Assembly: GCA_029167225.1 (NCBI GenBank)
Contig: JARFNK010000027.1
Coordinates: 1-64,000, forward strand
From: Sphingobium arseniciresistens
GTDB taxonomy: Bacteria > Pseudomonadota > Alphaproteobacteria > Sphingomonadales > Sphingomonadaceae
Direction: 5' to 3'
DNA: 64,000 nt
Numbering within the stretch: position 1 is the first letter of the stretch; every line of letters starts with the position of its first letter. Position numbers and translations under genes: made by a program. Under the pieces are notes generated by a model, which had not been told where the DNA came from, did no database searches, and was given only the letters and a program-made list of their open reading frames with translations. Positions 1 to 8,800 of the stretch are shown one piece after another.

Positions 1-26
1 AACCAACAGACACATACACCCCGAAT

Positions 27-51
27 AGCCCCGGACCAAAACGCCGGGGCT
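27..51. terminator. GC-rich hairpin, possible terminator
   Basis: Perfect 8-bp stem AGCCCCGG / CCGGGGCT around a 9-nt loop. It lies just beyond the last minus-strand reading frame at the left edge. There is no T-tract on either strand, so termination is only a possibility. Confidence 0.4.
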
Positions 52-76
52 GTCCGCGTTCACGCCCTGCGGCACG

Positions 77-181
77 CTAATTATTGCCGCCTATCAAATC
101 CCCAAGACCACCAAGAACCGAGCCTTCGCGATGAGCGTCGTCGGCGGCGGGCTGAGCTGCGGAGTTCGCCGCCCAGCCCAT
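77..181 (-). CDS. possible 34-residue small ORF
   Basis: A short ORF starts 8 nt downstream of the stop of the DUF1993 gene. A GAGG lies about five bases before its ATG, as expected of a translated downstream cistron. The product is Ala/Gly-rich and ends in LGGLGDLIGG. I recognise no family, and chance is a real alternative because the ORF is so short. The only support is the Shine-Dalgarno match and the tight spacing. Confidence 0.22.
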   Translation of the reverse strand: MGWAANSAAQPAADDAHREGSVLGGLGDLIGGNN

Positions 182-188
182 ATCGCCC

Positions 189-749
189 TCATTGGGACGG
201 CGGGGTTTCGGTCCGCAAATAAGGGAACATGTGCGCGACATAGTCGACCTTGCCCAATTCGACGCCTTGCGCCCGCAGGATCGCATAGGCGGTCATGATG
301 TGGAAGTAGAATTGCGGCAGCGTCCAGTCCCGAACATATTGCCCCATCGTCAGATCGAATATCATGCCCTGCGGCAACGCATGGGCGATCGGCGCGGCAG
401 GATCCACCAGAGGCGCATCGGTCGCAAGAAACTCCACGATCGCAATCGTCTCGGCAATTCTTGCCTGTGCGCCTGCGATCGATCCAGGGTGATCCCCTGC
501 ATTGCGTCCCTCTTCGAGCAGTTGAGCGATCAGCGGCGACAACTCTTCCCCGCGCAGTCGATACATGCCCTCCTGTGCCTGAACGCAGGCGAAGCGGATC
601 TGGGTCGACAGGGGGAACATGTCGGGAGCAAGACGAGCGCCTAGAAGTGTCTCGGCCTGCTCATGTTGCTGCTCGGCCTTGCCCAGCCAGGCCGACAGCG
701 CACCCAGCATCTGAACATAGGTCGGGACAATGATTTCCGAAAGGATCAT
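189..749 (-). CDS. DUF1993 family protein
   Basis: About 186 residues, typical for the DUF1993 family, which is related to the DinB-like four-helix bundle proteins. The function is unknown. The N-terminus (ILSEIIVPTYVQMLGALSAWL) and the C-terminal segment FYFHIMTAYAILRAQGVELGK match the family pattern as I know it. The chosen ATG puts the family N-terminus at residue 1; an in-frame ATG at 761 would add four residues (MKNV) and cannot be excluded. It is probably transcribed alone or with the tiny ORF after it. Family call is fairly secure; the role is unknown. Confidence 0.75.
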   Translation of the reverse strand: MILSEIIVPTYVQMLGALSAWLGKAEQQHEQAETLLGARLAPDMFPLSTQIRFACVQAQEGMYRLRGEELSPLIAQLLEEGRNAGDHPGSIAGAQARIAETIAIVEFLATDAPLVDPAAPIAHALPQGMIFDLTMGQYVRDWTLPQFYFHIMTAYAILRAQGVELGKVDYVAHMFPYLRTETPPSQ

Positions 750-1123
750 GACATTCTTCATCCCTATCCACATCAATATTGCCGTTCCGCGGCAACGGAT
801 CCAAGCCCGATGGAGGGCAAGGACAATGCCTCCTCCAGGCGCTCGGCGTCGAGGCAACACAGCCCCGATGCGGTCAACGCGGCCTTTGTGACCGACTCAT
901 GGTTCCTATCCGTTCGCCATTCCCATCGAAGGGCATCCTCAGGCGATCTGCCTTCCATGAGCGGCGATATAGGTCCCTTGATCGGCCGAGCCGCGTTGGA
1001 GCGTGGCGGAAGCATGTCATCTCGCCTATGGCAGATATTTCGGGTGGTCGCCATCTGACGCACGTCGCCGCGTGACCGGGAAACGGTCTCGCCCGAGGCT
1101 GCGCCATTGAAAGGAAAAGTCAT
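750..1123. other. 374-bp intergenic stretch, nothing recognised
   Basis: This divergent interval between the DUF1993 gene and the esterase is unusually long for the region. Reading frames on both strands cross it, but they have no recognisable protein pattern and no good ribosome binding site. It must hold the two divergent promoters; I could not pick out clear -35/-10 pairs. Confidence 0.5.
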
Positions 1124-1768
1124 TTGCTGGACGGCCCACGCCTTGCCCCCCTGTCCAATTCGCGGCCGAACGCGCTGGTCGTTCTGATCCACGGCTACGG
1201 CTCGAATGGCAACGACCTCATCTCGCTTGCGGCCATGATCCAGCCTTCGCTCCCGGATGCCGCCTTTGTGGCGCCCAATGCGCCTTCGCAGATTTCCGGC
1301 CTGGCTGCCGCGTATCAATGGTGGCCCATCGAGACCTTCTCCATGGCCGAGCGCACAGCCGGAGCGGAGGCCGCCGCGCCGATGCTCGACGCCTTCATCA
1401 CCGAGGAACTGAAGAGGAGCGGGCTCGGCAGTGACCGACTGCTCCTCGTCGGCTTCAGCCAGGGGACGATGATGGCGTTGCACGTCGGACTGCGACGGCC
1501 GGAAGGCATAGCGGGTATCGTCGGGATATCCGGCATGCTCGTGGCGCCCGAACGGCTGAAGCCGGACATGCGGAGCCGGCCGCCGGTTCTCCTCATTCAC
1601 GGCACCCAGGACAATGTCGTTCCGTTCGGCTCGATGGAACTGGCATCGACGGCGCTGGCCGCAGTCGATGTGCCTGTGGAAACACATATATCGCCGGGCG
1701 TGGGCCATGGCGTGGGACCGGATGGCCTCATCGCAGCGACAGAGTTCGCGCGCCGCGTTCTGACCTGA
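1124..1768 (+). CDS. alpha/beta-hydrolase, phospholipase/carboxylesterase family
   Basis: A 214-residue cytoplasmic serine esterase of the Abhydrolase_2 (phospholipase/carboxylesterase, YpfH-like) family. The oxyanion-hole segment HGYGSNGND lies near residue 23. The nucleophile is Ser112 in GFSQGT, the acid Asp163 in HGTQDNVVP and the base His195 in GVGHGVG, so the triad is complete. The start is TTG, preceded by AAGGA eight bases upstream; no ATG fits the family N-terminus. Eleven bases separate it from the exonuclease gene downstream, so the two may be cotranscribed. Substrate is unknown, probably short acyl esters. Confidence 0.85.
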   Translation: MLDGPRLAPLSNSRPNALVVLIHGYGSNGNDLISLAAMIQPSLPDAAFVAPNAPSQISGLAAAYQWWPIETFSMAERTAGAEAAAPMLDAFITEELKRSGLGSDRLLLVGFSQGTMMALHVGLRRPEGIAGIVGISGMLVAPERLKPDMRSRPPVLLIHGTQDNVVPFGSMELASTALAAVDVPVETHISPGVGHGVGPDGLIAATEFARRVLT

Positions 1769-1778
1769 TCTGCCAAGG

Positions 1779-2375
1779 ATGAAGCCTATCACGCCGCTTG
1801 TCGTTTCCAAGCCAATGGTCGTCTTTCTCGACTTCGAGGCCTCCTCCCTCTCCAAGCTGAGCTATCCGATTGAGGTCGCCTGGGTCTTTGAAAATGGCGC
1901 CAGCGAAACGCATTTGATCCAGCCCGCGCCGCAATGGACCGACTGGGACAGGGAGGCAGAGGCCGTCCATCACATTGCGCGCGAGACCTTGCATGAGGAG
2001 GGCGCCCCGCATGATGTGATGGCGCGGCGCATGGTCGATCAACTCGCCGGTCACGATCTCTTCGCCAGTGCGCCTTCCTGGGATGGCAAGTGGCTGAGTG
2101 CGCTGTTGCGCGCGGCGAAGCTTCCGCGCCACGCCCTTCGACTGCGCGACAGCGATGAAGCCCGTGCAGAGGCGGCCAGGGACATTCTCGCCCCGATAGT
2201 GCCGGCTGACCGCCTGCATATCGAGATTGCCGACTTGCTCGCGCTGGTCGAAGTCAGGCGCGCGGGCGGCCAACCGGCACACCGGGCGCTCGCCGATGCA
2301 CAGGACGAGCAACGGCACTGGCTTGAAGTCGTGTCAGAGGCAAAGGCGGTCACCCGGAGGGCGGGGCGCGGCTGA
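1779..2375 (+). CDS. DEDDh-type 3'-5' exonuclease-like protein
   Basis: A 198-residue protein of the RNase T / Pol III epsilon exonuclease fold. The first acidic pair is seen as Asp18-x-Glu20 in FLDFEASSLS, a further Asp in APSWDGKWL, and the terminal His...Asp in AHRALADAQDE, which together make a DEDDh set. Substrate (DNA or RNA) cannot be told from sequence. The start is uncertain: the ATG at 1779 abuts an AAGG with no spacing, and a second ATG at 1815 sits just before the first motif. It converges on the efflux outer membrane gene. Confidence 0.72.
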   Translation: MKPITPLVVSKPMVVFLDFEASSLSKLSYPIEVAWVFENGASETHLIQPAPQWTDWDREAEAVHHIARETLHEEGAPHDVMARRMVDQLAGHDLFASAPSWDGKWLSALLRAAKLPRHALRLRDSDEARAEAARDILAPIVPADRLHIEIADLLALVEVRRAGGQPAHRALADAQDEQRHWLEVVSEAKAVTRRAGRG

Positions 2376-2429
2376 TCGCTGATCGGTCGTTCTGACGATC
2401 ATGGGTTGCCGCGACGGCGGCCGGCCACC

Positions 2430-3971
2430 TTAACGACCACCTGACGGTTCCGCTTGATCGCGTTCGTCCTCGGGGCTCCGCAGCGCGCCCATGCCGGCCC
2501 TGTTCGTACCGTTGAAGGCCAGAGGGGCGGGGCCCTGCCAGCCGCCACCCAAGGACCGATATGATGCGACTGCCGCACGCGCTACGTCGGCTTGCGCCTG
2601 CACGCGCGCGTCACGCACGTCGAGCAGCCGCCGGTCGGCATCCAACACTTCAATCAGGCTCACCACACCGCCCTTGTAGGCAGCGAGCGATGCAGCCTGC
2701 GCCCGGACCAGAGCGGTCTCTCCGCGGGAGAGAATCTGTTCCTGCGCCTCCCGCTGGACGAGCGCGGAAAAGGCATTTTCGACATCTTCCGACGCTCGCA
2801 ACACCGCCAGTCGATAGGTGGCCAGGGACTCCGCGTTTACGCCCTTGGCCGCTGCGATGTCGGCATCGACCCGCCCGAAATCGAACAGGCGCCAGCGCAA
2901 TCCCAGCACGCCCTGCGCCTGATTGGCGCCGCCGGTAAACATGTTGCTGCCCACCGTCGTCGCGCTACCGATCAGGCCGCTTAGCGAGAATTTGGGAAAA
3001 TATTCCGAGACGGCGACGCCGATCCGCGCATTGCTGGCGGCCAGCTTGCGCTCGGCGACGATCAGGTCGGGGCGGCGGCGCAGCATATCGGCGGGGGTGC
3101 CGGTATCGACGATCGCCGGCGCGGTCGGGATGGCGGTTATATGCAACAGCATCGCGCGATGGGCGCCGGGCTGGGTGCCAAGGACGATGTCGAGCGCATT
3201 CATCGCCGTATCGCGCGCGTTGCGCAGCACCGGCACGCTCGCCTGCACCTGTGCCAAAGCGCCCTCCGCCTGCCGCAGCTGGAGTTCGGCTGCGATGCCC
3301 TTGCCGAATTGCAGGCGGACAATCTCGACCAGGCGCGCCTGCGTATCGGCCTGTTGCTCGGCGACGGCAAGGCGGGCCTGAAGCCCGCGGATCGCGATAT
3401 AGATGTCGGCCACCTGCGCCGCGACCGACAGCCGAGCTGCGGCGACGCTGGCCTGCGACGCTTGATAATCAGCCCTCATCGCCTCTTGTCCCCGGCGCAG
3501 CCCGCCAAACAGGTCAATTTCCCAGGCCGCGCCAAGGTTGGCATCATAAAGATTGCCGTCGCGCTGGAAGCCGGGCGCCGACTGCGCGATCCGCCCCGTC
3601 GGGGTCTCGATCGACTGGTGGGCGGTGGCGGCAGAGGCAGACAGGCTGGCGGACGGCAGCATGGCGGCATTTGCGCTCCCCAGGGAAGCCCGCGCCTGGC
3701 TGACGCGCGCAATGGCCTGCGCAATGTCGAGATTCTGCGCCAACGCCTCATCGACCAGCTGTGTCAGCAGCGGGTCGTTGAACCGTGCCCACCACACACG
3801 CTGATCGGCGTCCGATACCGCGGCAGGGACAGCGCGCGCCGAAACGGCGGCGCTGCCCAGGAACGCCGGAGGTGCGGCCATTTCGGGCCGGTGATAGTCC
3901 GGACCGACTGTGCATCCCGCCAGCGCACTGGACGCCAGGAAGATGGCAAGCGATTTGTGATAGACGCACAT
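2430..3971 (-). CDS. RND efflux outer membrane lipoprotein (NodT family)
   Basis: A 513-residue TolC-like outer membrane channel of the NodT/OprM group. It begins with a lipoprotein signal: a hydrophobic stretch, then lipobox LAGC with the acylated Cys at residue 20, followed by the family hallmark TVGPDYHRP. The body carries the two repeated outer-membrane-efflux halves, e.g. AAWEIDLFGGLRRG and LRWRLFDFGRVDADI. It is transcribed divergently from the tetR-adaptor-pump genes, giving a complete tripartite system split across a shared control region. A 24-bp operator sits over its predicted promoter, so it is probably repressed by the neighbouring TetR protein. Confidence 0.93.
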   Translation of the reverse strand: MCVYHKSLAIFLASSALAGCTVGPDYHRPEMAAPPAFLGSAAVSARAVPAAVSDADQRVWWARFNDPLLTQLVDEALAQNLDIAQAIARVSQARASLGSANAAMLPSASLSASAATAHQSIETPTGRIAQSAPGFQRDGNLYDANLGAAWEIDLFGGLRRGQEAMRADYQASQASVAAARLSVAAQVADIYIAIRGLQARLAVAEQQADTQARLVEIVRLQFGKGIAAELQLRQAEGALAQVQASVPVLRNARDTAMNALDIVLGTQPGAHRAMLLHITAIPTAPAIVDTGTPADMLRRRPDLIVAERKLAASNARIGVAVSEYFPKFSLSGLIGSATTVGSNMFTGGANQAQGVLGLRWRLFDFGRVDADIAAAKGVNAESLATYRLAVLRASEDVENAFSALVQREAQEQILSRGETALVRAQAASLAAYKGGVVSLIEVLDADRRLLDVRDARVQAQADVARAAVASYRSLGGGWQGPAPLAFNGTNRAGMGALRSPEDERDQAEPSGGR

Positions 3972-3996
3972 GGCAGCCCCAGTCAGCAGTGAATAT

Positions 3997-4020
3997 GTGA
4001 CGGATATACGTGTTGGTCAC
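3997..4020. promoter_or_regulatory. TetR operator, outer membrane/tetR side
   Basis: 24-bp inverted repeat; read on minus it is GTGACCA-N10-CCGTCAC. Arms and spacing match the second site at 4693-4716. On minus, a TTGACA (-35) at 4030-4025 is followed after 16 bases by TATATC, so the operator lies between and over the -35/-10 of the outer membrane gene. It also lies directly upstream of the tetR -35. Confidence 0.75.
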
Positions 4021-4023
4021 TTG

Positions 4024-4052
4024 TTGTCAACGGGGCCGGCGAACGCTATAGT
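4024..4052 (+). promoter_or_regulatory. predicted sigma-70-type promoter of tetR
   Basis: TTGTCA at 4024-4029, a 17-base spacer, then TATAGT at 4047-4052. The expected transcription start (about 7 bases after the -10) falls at 4059-4060, on the ATG of the regulator, so the mRNA is predicted to be leaderless. The -35 overlaps the opposing -35 of the outer membrane gene. Confidence 0.6.
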
Positions 4053-4059
4053 CACGGTC

Positions 4060-4677
4060 ATGAACGACATAACTATCGCATCCGCCGGCCTGCGCGGGCC
4101 GGCCGAGACTGAAAAGCGCGACGCGATCGTCGCTGCAGCAGAGGATCATTTCAGCCTGTACGGCTATAGCAAGACCACCGTGTCCGACCTCGCCAAGGCG
4201 ATTGGATATTCCAAGGGCTACATCTATAAATTCTTCGAGTCGAAACAGGCGATCGGCGAAGCCATCTGTGGCAATTGCCTTGCCAACATCCTGTCTGCGG
4301 TAGATGAATCGATACGGGATGGCATCAGTGCAACCGATAAATTTAGGCGTCTTTTCAAGACTATAACTGAACGAAGCGCGGAACTTTTCTTCGAGGATCG
4401 CAAGCTGTACGACATCGCCGCCGTGTCTGCCGGCGAATGCTGGCCTTCCTCGCAGAAATATGTGGACCAGGTGGCGACCCTGCTCCGGCAGATCATCCTG
4501 GAAGGCCGGGAGGCCGGGGAGTTCGAGCGCAAGACCCCGCTGGACGAGACCGTGCGCAGCATCATGCAGGTAATGCAGCCTTTCATGCATCCACTGATGC
4601 TCGAACATAATCTCGATGTCTTGCCTGATGCTGCAAATGAGGCGGCCAGCCTTGTCCTGCGCAGCCTGGCTCCCTGA
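4060..4677 (+). CDS. TetR/AcrR family repressor of the RND pump
   Basis: A 205-residue regulator with an N-terminal helix-turn-helix (about residues 18-60, containing YSKTTVSDLAKAIGYSKGYIYKFF) and a ligand-binding C-terminal domain. The ATG at 4060 is preferred over an in-frame ATG at 3970, because the latter lies inside the operator and opposite gene and adds 30 residues unlike the family. No Shine-Dalgarno precedes 4060, which fits the predicted leaderless mRNA. Two matching 24-bp operators flank it, at the divergent outer membrane promoter and at the adaptor promoter, so it probably represses the whole efflux set and is released by a pump substrate. Confidence 0.9.
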   Translation: MNDITIASAGLRGPAETEKRDAIVAAAEDHFSLYGYSKTTVSDLAKAIGYSKGYIYKFFESKQAIGEAICGNCLANILSAVDESIRDGISATDKFRRLFKTITERSAELFFEDRKLYDIAAVSAGECWPSSQKYVDQVATLLRQIILEGREAGEFERKTPLDETVRSIMQVMQPFMHPLMLEHNLDVLPDAANEAASLVLRSLAP

Positions 4678-4692
4678 ATGGAAATAGATTTG

Positions 4693-4716
4693 GTGACCAG
4701 TTGACAATTTGGTCAC
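4693..4716. promoter_or_regulatory. TetR operator at the adaptor/pump promoter
   Basis: Perfect 7-bp arms GTGACCA / TGGTCAC separated by 10 bases. A consensus TTGACA (-35) at 4701-4706 lies inside it, with CAATCT at 4723-4728 as a plausible -10 after 16 bases. Bound repressor would cover the -35. Same architecture as 3997-4020. Confidence 0.8.
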
Positions 4717-4755
4717 TCGATGCAATCTGGGCGCATTCTCGTCGGAGATGCGACC

Positions 4756-5835
4756 ATGCCCAACACCCGTCCGATCCTTTCCCTGCTCCTGGCCAGCGGC
4801 CTGAGCCTCGCCCTTGTCGCCTGTGGCCAGGCCGAAGCGGACCCGCGCACGGCGTCGCCGCTGGTTCGCGTGGCCACGGCCGGTACCGCCGGACGGGTGG
4901 CGCACAGCTTCACCGGTGTCATCTCGGCGCGTGTCCAGAGCGACCTTGGCTTCCGCGTTGCCGGCAAGATCGTCGAGCGGCTGGTCGATACCGGACAGGC
5001 GGTGCGCAAGGGGCAGCCGCTGATGCGGATCGACCGCACCGACCTGGCGCTGGCGACCATGGCAGAGGCCGGCAGTGTCGAGGCCGCCCGGGCCCACGCT
5101 GTCCAGACCGCAGCGGACGAACGGCGTTATCGCGATCTTGTCTCGGCCGGTGCCATCTCCGCTTCGGCCTATGATCAGGCCAAGGCCGCCGCAGACGCCG
5201 CCCGCGCCCAACTCGCCGCCGCCCAGGCACAGGCCGGCGTCGCGCGCAATGCAGCCGGTTATTCCGTGCTTGTCGCGGATGCCGACGGTATTGTGGTCGA
5301 AACGCTGGCCGAGCCCGGGCAGGTGGTCGCCGCCGGGCAGACGGTGGTGCGCCTTGCGCGCGCCGGCGCGCGCGAGGCGGTGATCGACCTTCCTGAAACA
5401 CTGCGCCCCGGCATCGGTTCGACGGCGCGCGTCACCACTTTCGCCGGCGACCGGTCGGGCATCGCACGACTGCGCCAGTTGTCCAGCGCCGCCGACCCGC
5501 GCACCCGCACTTATGAGGCGCGCTATGTGCTGGAGGGGGCCGCAGCCCATGCGCCCCTTGGCGCCACCGTGACGGTCGGGCTGACCGAGGCGGCGGGGCA
5601 GGATATCCAGCAGATCCCCCTCGCGGCCGTCTATGACAATGGCAAGGGCCCCGGTGTCTGGGTGATCGGTGGCAATGCCGTCCATTGGCGCCGCGTCCAG
5701 CTGGTTTCGTTGGGCGAGGAAACGGCGGCGATCAGCGGCGGCCTGCGCCCATCGGAGCGGTTCGTCGCGCTTGGCGCGCATTTGCTGCACGAGGGCCAGG
5801 CCGTGCGGCTGCAGGATGCTGGAGCAGGTCGATGA
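4756..5835 (+). CDS. RND efflux periplasmic adaptor (membrane fusion protein)
   Basis: A 359-residue HlyD/AcrA-type adaptor, lipid-anchored in the inner membrane: the signal ends in lipobox LVAC with Cys23. The lipoyl half-motif GKIVERLVDTGQAVRKGQPLMRI and its partner DADGIVVETLAEPGQVVAAG flank an Ala-rich helical hairpin. The ATG at 4756 has GGAG eight bases upstream and starts the signal peptide; the ATG at 4720 would add 12 residues before it and lies within the likely -10 zone. The stop overlaps the pump start (ATGA), so adaptor and pump are translationally coupled. Regulated through the operator at 4693. Confidence 0.93.
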   Translation: MPNTRPILSLLLASGLSLALVACGQAEADPRTASPLVRVATAGTAGRVAHSFTGVISARVQSDLGFRVAGKIVERLVDTGQAVRKGQPLMRIDRTDLALATMAEAGSVEAARAHAVQTAADERRYRDLVSAGAISASAYDQAKAAADAARAQLAAAQAQAGVARNAAGYSVLVADADGIVVETLAEPGQVVAAGQTVVRLARAGAREAVIDLPETLRPGIGSTARVTTFAGDRSGIARLRQLSSAADPRTRTYEARYVLEGAAAHAPLGATVTVGLTEAAGQDIQQIPLAAVYDNGKGPGVWVIGGNAVHWRRVQLVSLGEETAAISGGLRPSERFVALGAHLLHEGQAVRLQDAGAGR

Positions 5836-8800
5836 GCGGCTTCAACCTTTCGGCGCTGGCGGTGCGGGAGCGCCCTGTGACGCTGTTCCTGATCATCGCG
5901 ATCACGCTCGCCGGCCTCTATGCCTTCCTCAATCTCGGCCGCGCGGAGGATCCCAGTTTCACGATCAAGCAGATGACCTTCGTGACGACCTGGCCCGGCG
6001 CGACCGCACGGGAGATGCAGGATCAGGTCGCCGAGCCGCTCGAAAAACGGATGCAGGAACTGGACTGGTATGACCGGACGGAAACCTTCACCCGTCCCGG
6101 CCTCGCCTTCACCACCATGTCGCTCAAGGACATGACCCCACCATCGGCCGTCTCAGAGCAATTTTATCAGGCCCGCAAGAAGCTGGCGGACGAAGCGCCC
6201 AAGCTGCCGCGCGGCGTGCAGGGGCCTTTCGTCAATGACGAATTTGGCGACGTGTCCTTCGCCCTCTATGCGCTGAAGGCCAGGGGCGAGCCGCAGCGGC
6301 TCCTTGTTCGCGAGGCGGAGCAGATCCGCCAGCGGCTGCTGCATGTCCCCGGCGTCAAGAAGGTCAATATCGTCGGCGAACAGCCTGAGCGGATCTTCGT
6401 CGAATTCTCCTATGCGAGACTGGCGACCCTGGGCGTGTCGGCGCGCGACATGTTCTCCGCGCTCAATGACCAGAATGCCCTCACTCCGGCCGGTTCCATC
6501 GACACGGCGGGGCCGCAGGTGCAGGTCCGCCTGGATGGCGCGCTCGACGATCTGCAGAAGATCAGGGACACGCCGATCGCCGCGGCCGGCCGCATGCTCA
6601 AGCTGTCCGACATCGCCACGGTGCGGCGCGGTCATGAAGACCCCGCCACCTTCCTGATCCGCAATCAGGGCGAGCCTTCGCTGATCCTCTCCGTCGTGAT
6701 GAAGGAACGGTATAATGGCCTCGAACTCGGTCGCGCGCTGGAAAAGGAGGCCGGCGCGATCGCCAGCGAGATGCCGCTCGGTCTCAGCTTCACCAAGGTC
6801 ACCGACCAGGCGGTGAACATCGCCGAGGCCTATGACGAGTTCATGCTGAAATTCTTCGTGGCGCTGGTGGTCGTCATCGCCGTCAGCCTGATCTCCATGG
6901 GCTGGCGGGTCGGCATCGTCGTCGCGCTCGCCGTGCCGCTGACCCTGGCCGGCGTGTTCGTCATCATGCTGGCGACAGGTCGCGATTTCGACCGCATCAC
7001 GCTGGGCGCGCTCATCCTGTCGCTTGGCCTCCTGGTCGACGACGCCATCATCATCATCGAGACGATGGTGGTGAAGATGGAAGAGGGACGGGACCGTCTT
7101 TTCGCCGCCAGCTATGCCTGGGGCCATACCGCCGCGCCGATGCTGGCAGGCACGCTGGTGACGGTCATCGGGCTGATGCCGGTGGGCTTCGCCAAGTCGA
7201 GCGCGGGCGAATATGCCGGCAATATCTTCTGGGTGGTGGGCTTCGCCCTCTTGACCAGCTGGATCGTGGCGGTCGTGTTCACCCCCTATCTCGGCGTCAA
7301 GCTGTTGCCCGACTTCCAGCCGTTTGTAGGCGGTCATGCCGCCATTTATGATACGCAGCGCTATCGCCAGCTGCGCGGATTGATCGGCTGGACGATCGCC
7401 CACAAGAAGCTGGTGGTGCTCGGCACGGCGGCCGCATTTTTCGTCGCGATCTTCGGCATGGGCTTCATCAAGCAGCAATTCTTCCCCATCTCCGACCGGC
7501 CCGAAGTGTTCGTCGAGGTGCAAATGCCCGAGGGCAGCAGCATCGAGACGACGAGCGCCGCCACCGCCAAGGTCGAGGCCTGGCTGAAGAGGCAGCCCGA
7601 GGCAAAGATCGTGACCAGCTATATCGGTCAGGGTGCGCCCCGCTTCTACCTTGCGATAGCGCCTGAACTGCCCGACCCCAGCTTTGCCAAGATCGTCGTC
7701 CTCACTTCCGACGCCAAGGCGCGCGAGATACTCAAGCGCCGGGTGCGTCAGGTGGCGGCCCAGGGGCTGTTCAGCGGCGCGCGCATCCGCGCCACGCAGA
7801 TCGTCTTCGGCCCGCCATCGCCTTTCCCCGTCGCTTTCCGCGTCATGGGGCCGGATCAGGACAAGGTCCGTGCCATTGCCGAGCAGGTGCGCGGCGTGAT
7901 GCTGAAGAATCCGAGCCTGCGGCAGGTCAACACCGACTGGGGCGAGCGCGTACCGACGGTCCATTTCGTGCTCGACCAGGACCGGCTGCGCGCCATGGGC
8001 CTTTCGTCGCAGGATGTCGCCCAGCAACTCCAGTTCCTGCTGACGGGTGTCCCGGTGACGCAGGTGCGCGAGGATATTCGTACCGTCGAAGTCGTTGCGC
8101 GCAGCGCTGGCACCGACCGGCTCGATCCGGCCAAGCTGCATGGCTTTACCCTTGTCGGGGCGGCAGGCCAGCATATCCCGCTGGACCAGATCGGCAGGAT
8201 GGAAGTCCGCATGGAGGATCCGATCCTGCGCCGCCGCGACCGCTATACGACGATTACCGTGCGCGGCGACGTGGGCGAGGAATTCCAGCCCAACGACATT
8301 TCGCTGGACGTGATCAAGGACATCCAGCCGATCGTCGATGCGCTGCCGGCCGGCTACAAGATCGAGACCGCGGCCGCGCTGGAGGAAGCGGGCAAGGCCA
8401 ATGTCGCGCTGGCCGCCATATTCCCGATCATGATCGTGCTGATGATGATCGTCATCATCTTTCAGGTCCGGTCGATGTCGGCCATGGCGATGGTGCTGCT
8501 GACCGCGCCGCTGGCGCTGGTCGGCGTGGTGCCGACCCTGCTGGTCTTCCACCAGCCCTTCGGTTTCAACGCCATTCTCGCGCTGATCGCGCTGGCCGGG
8601 ATCATCATGCGTAATACCCTCATCCTGGTCGGCCAGATCCACATCAATCAGCAGGAAGGGCTCGATCCCTATCATGCGGTGGTGGAAGCAACGGTGCAGC
8701 GTTCCCGGCCCGTCATCCTGACTGCACTGGCTGCCGTTCTTGCCTTCATCCCGCTGACCCTGTCGGTCTTCTGGGGTTCGCTCGCCTTCACGCTGATCGG

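Noticed and set aside
773..1855. A 360-codon minus-strand frame across the 750-1123 gap and the esterase
   Set aside because: It runs through the esterase gene, which has an intact catalytic triad, and its composition is that of a shadow frame.
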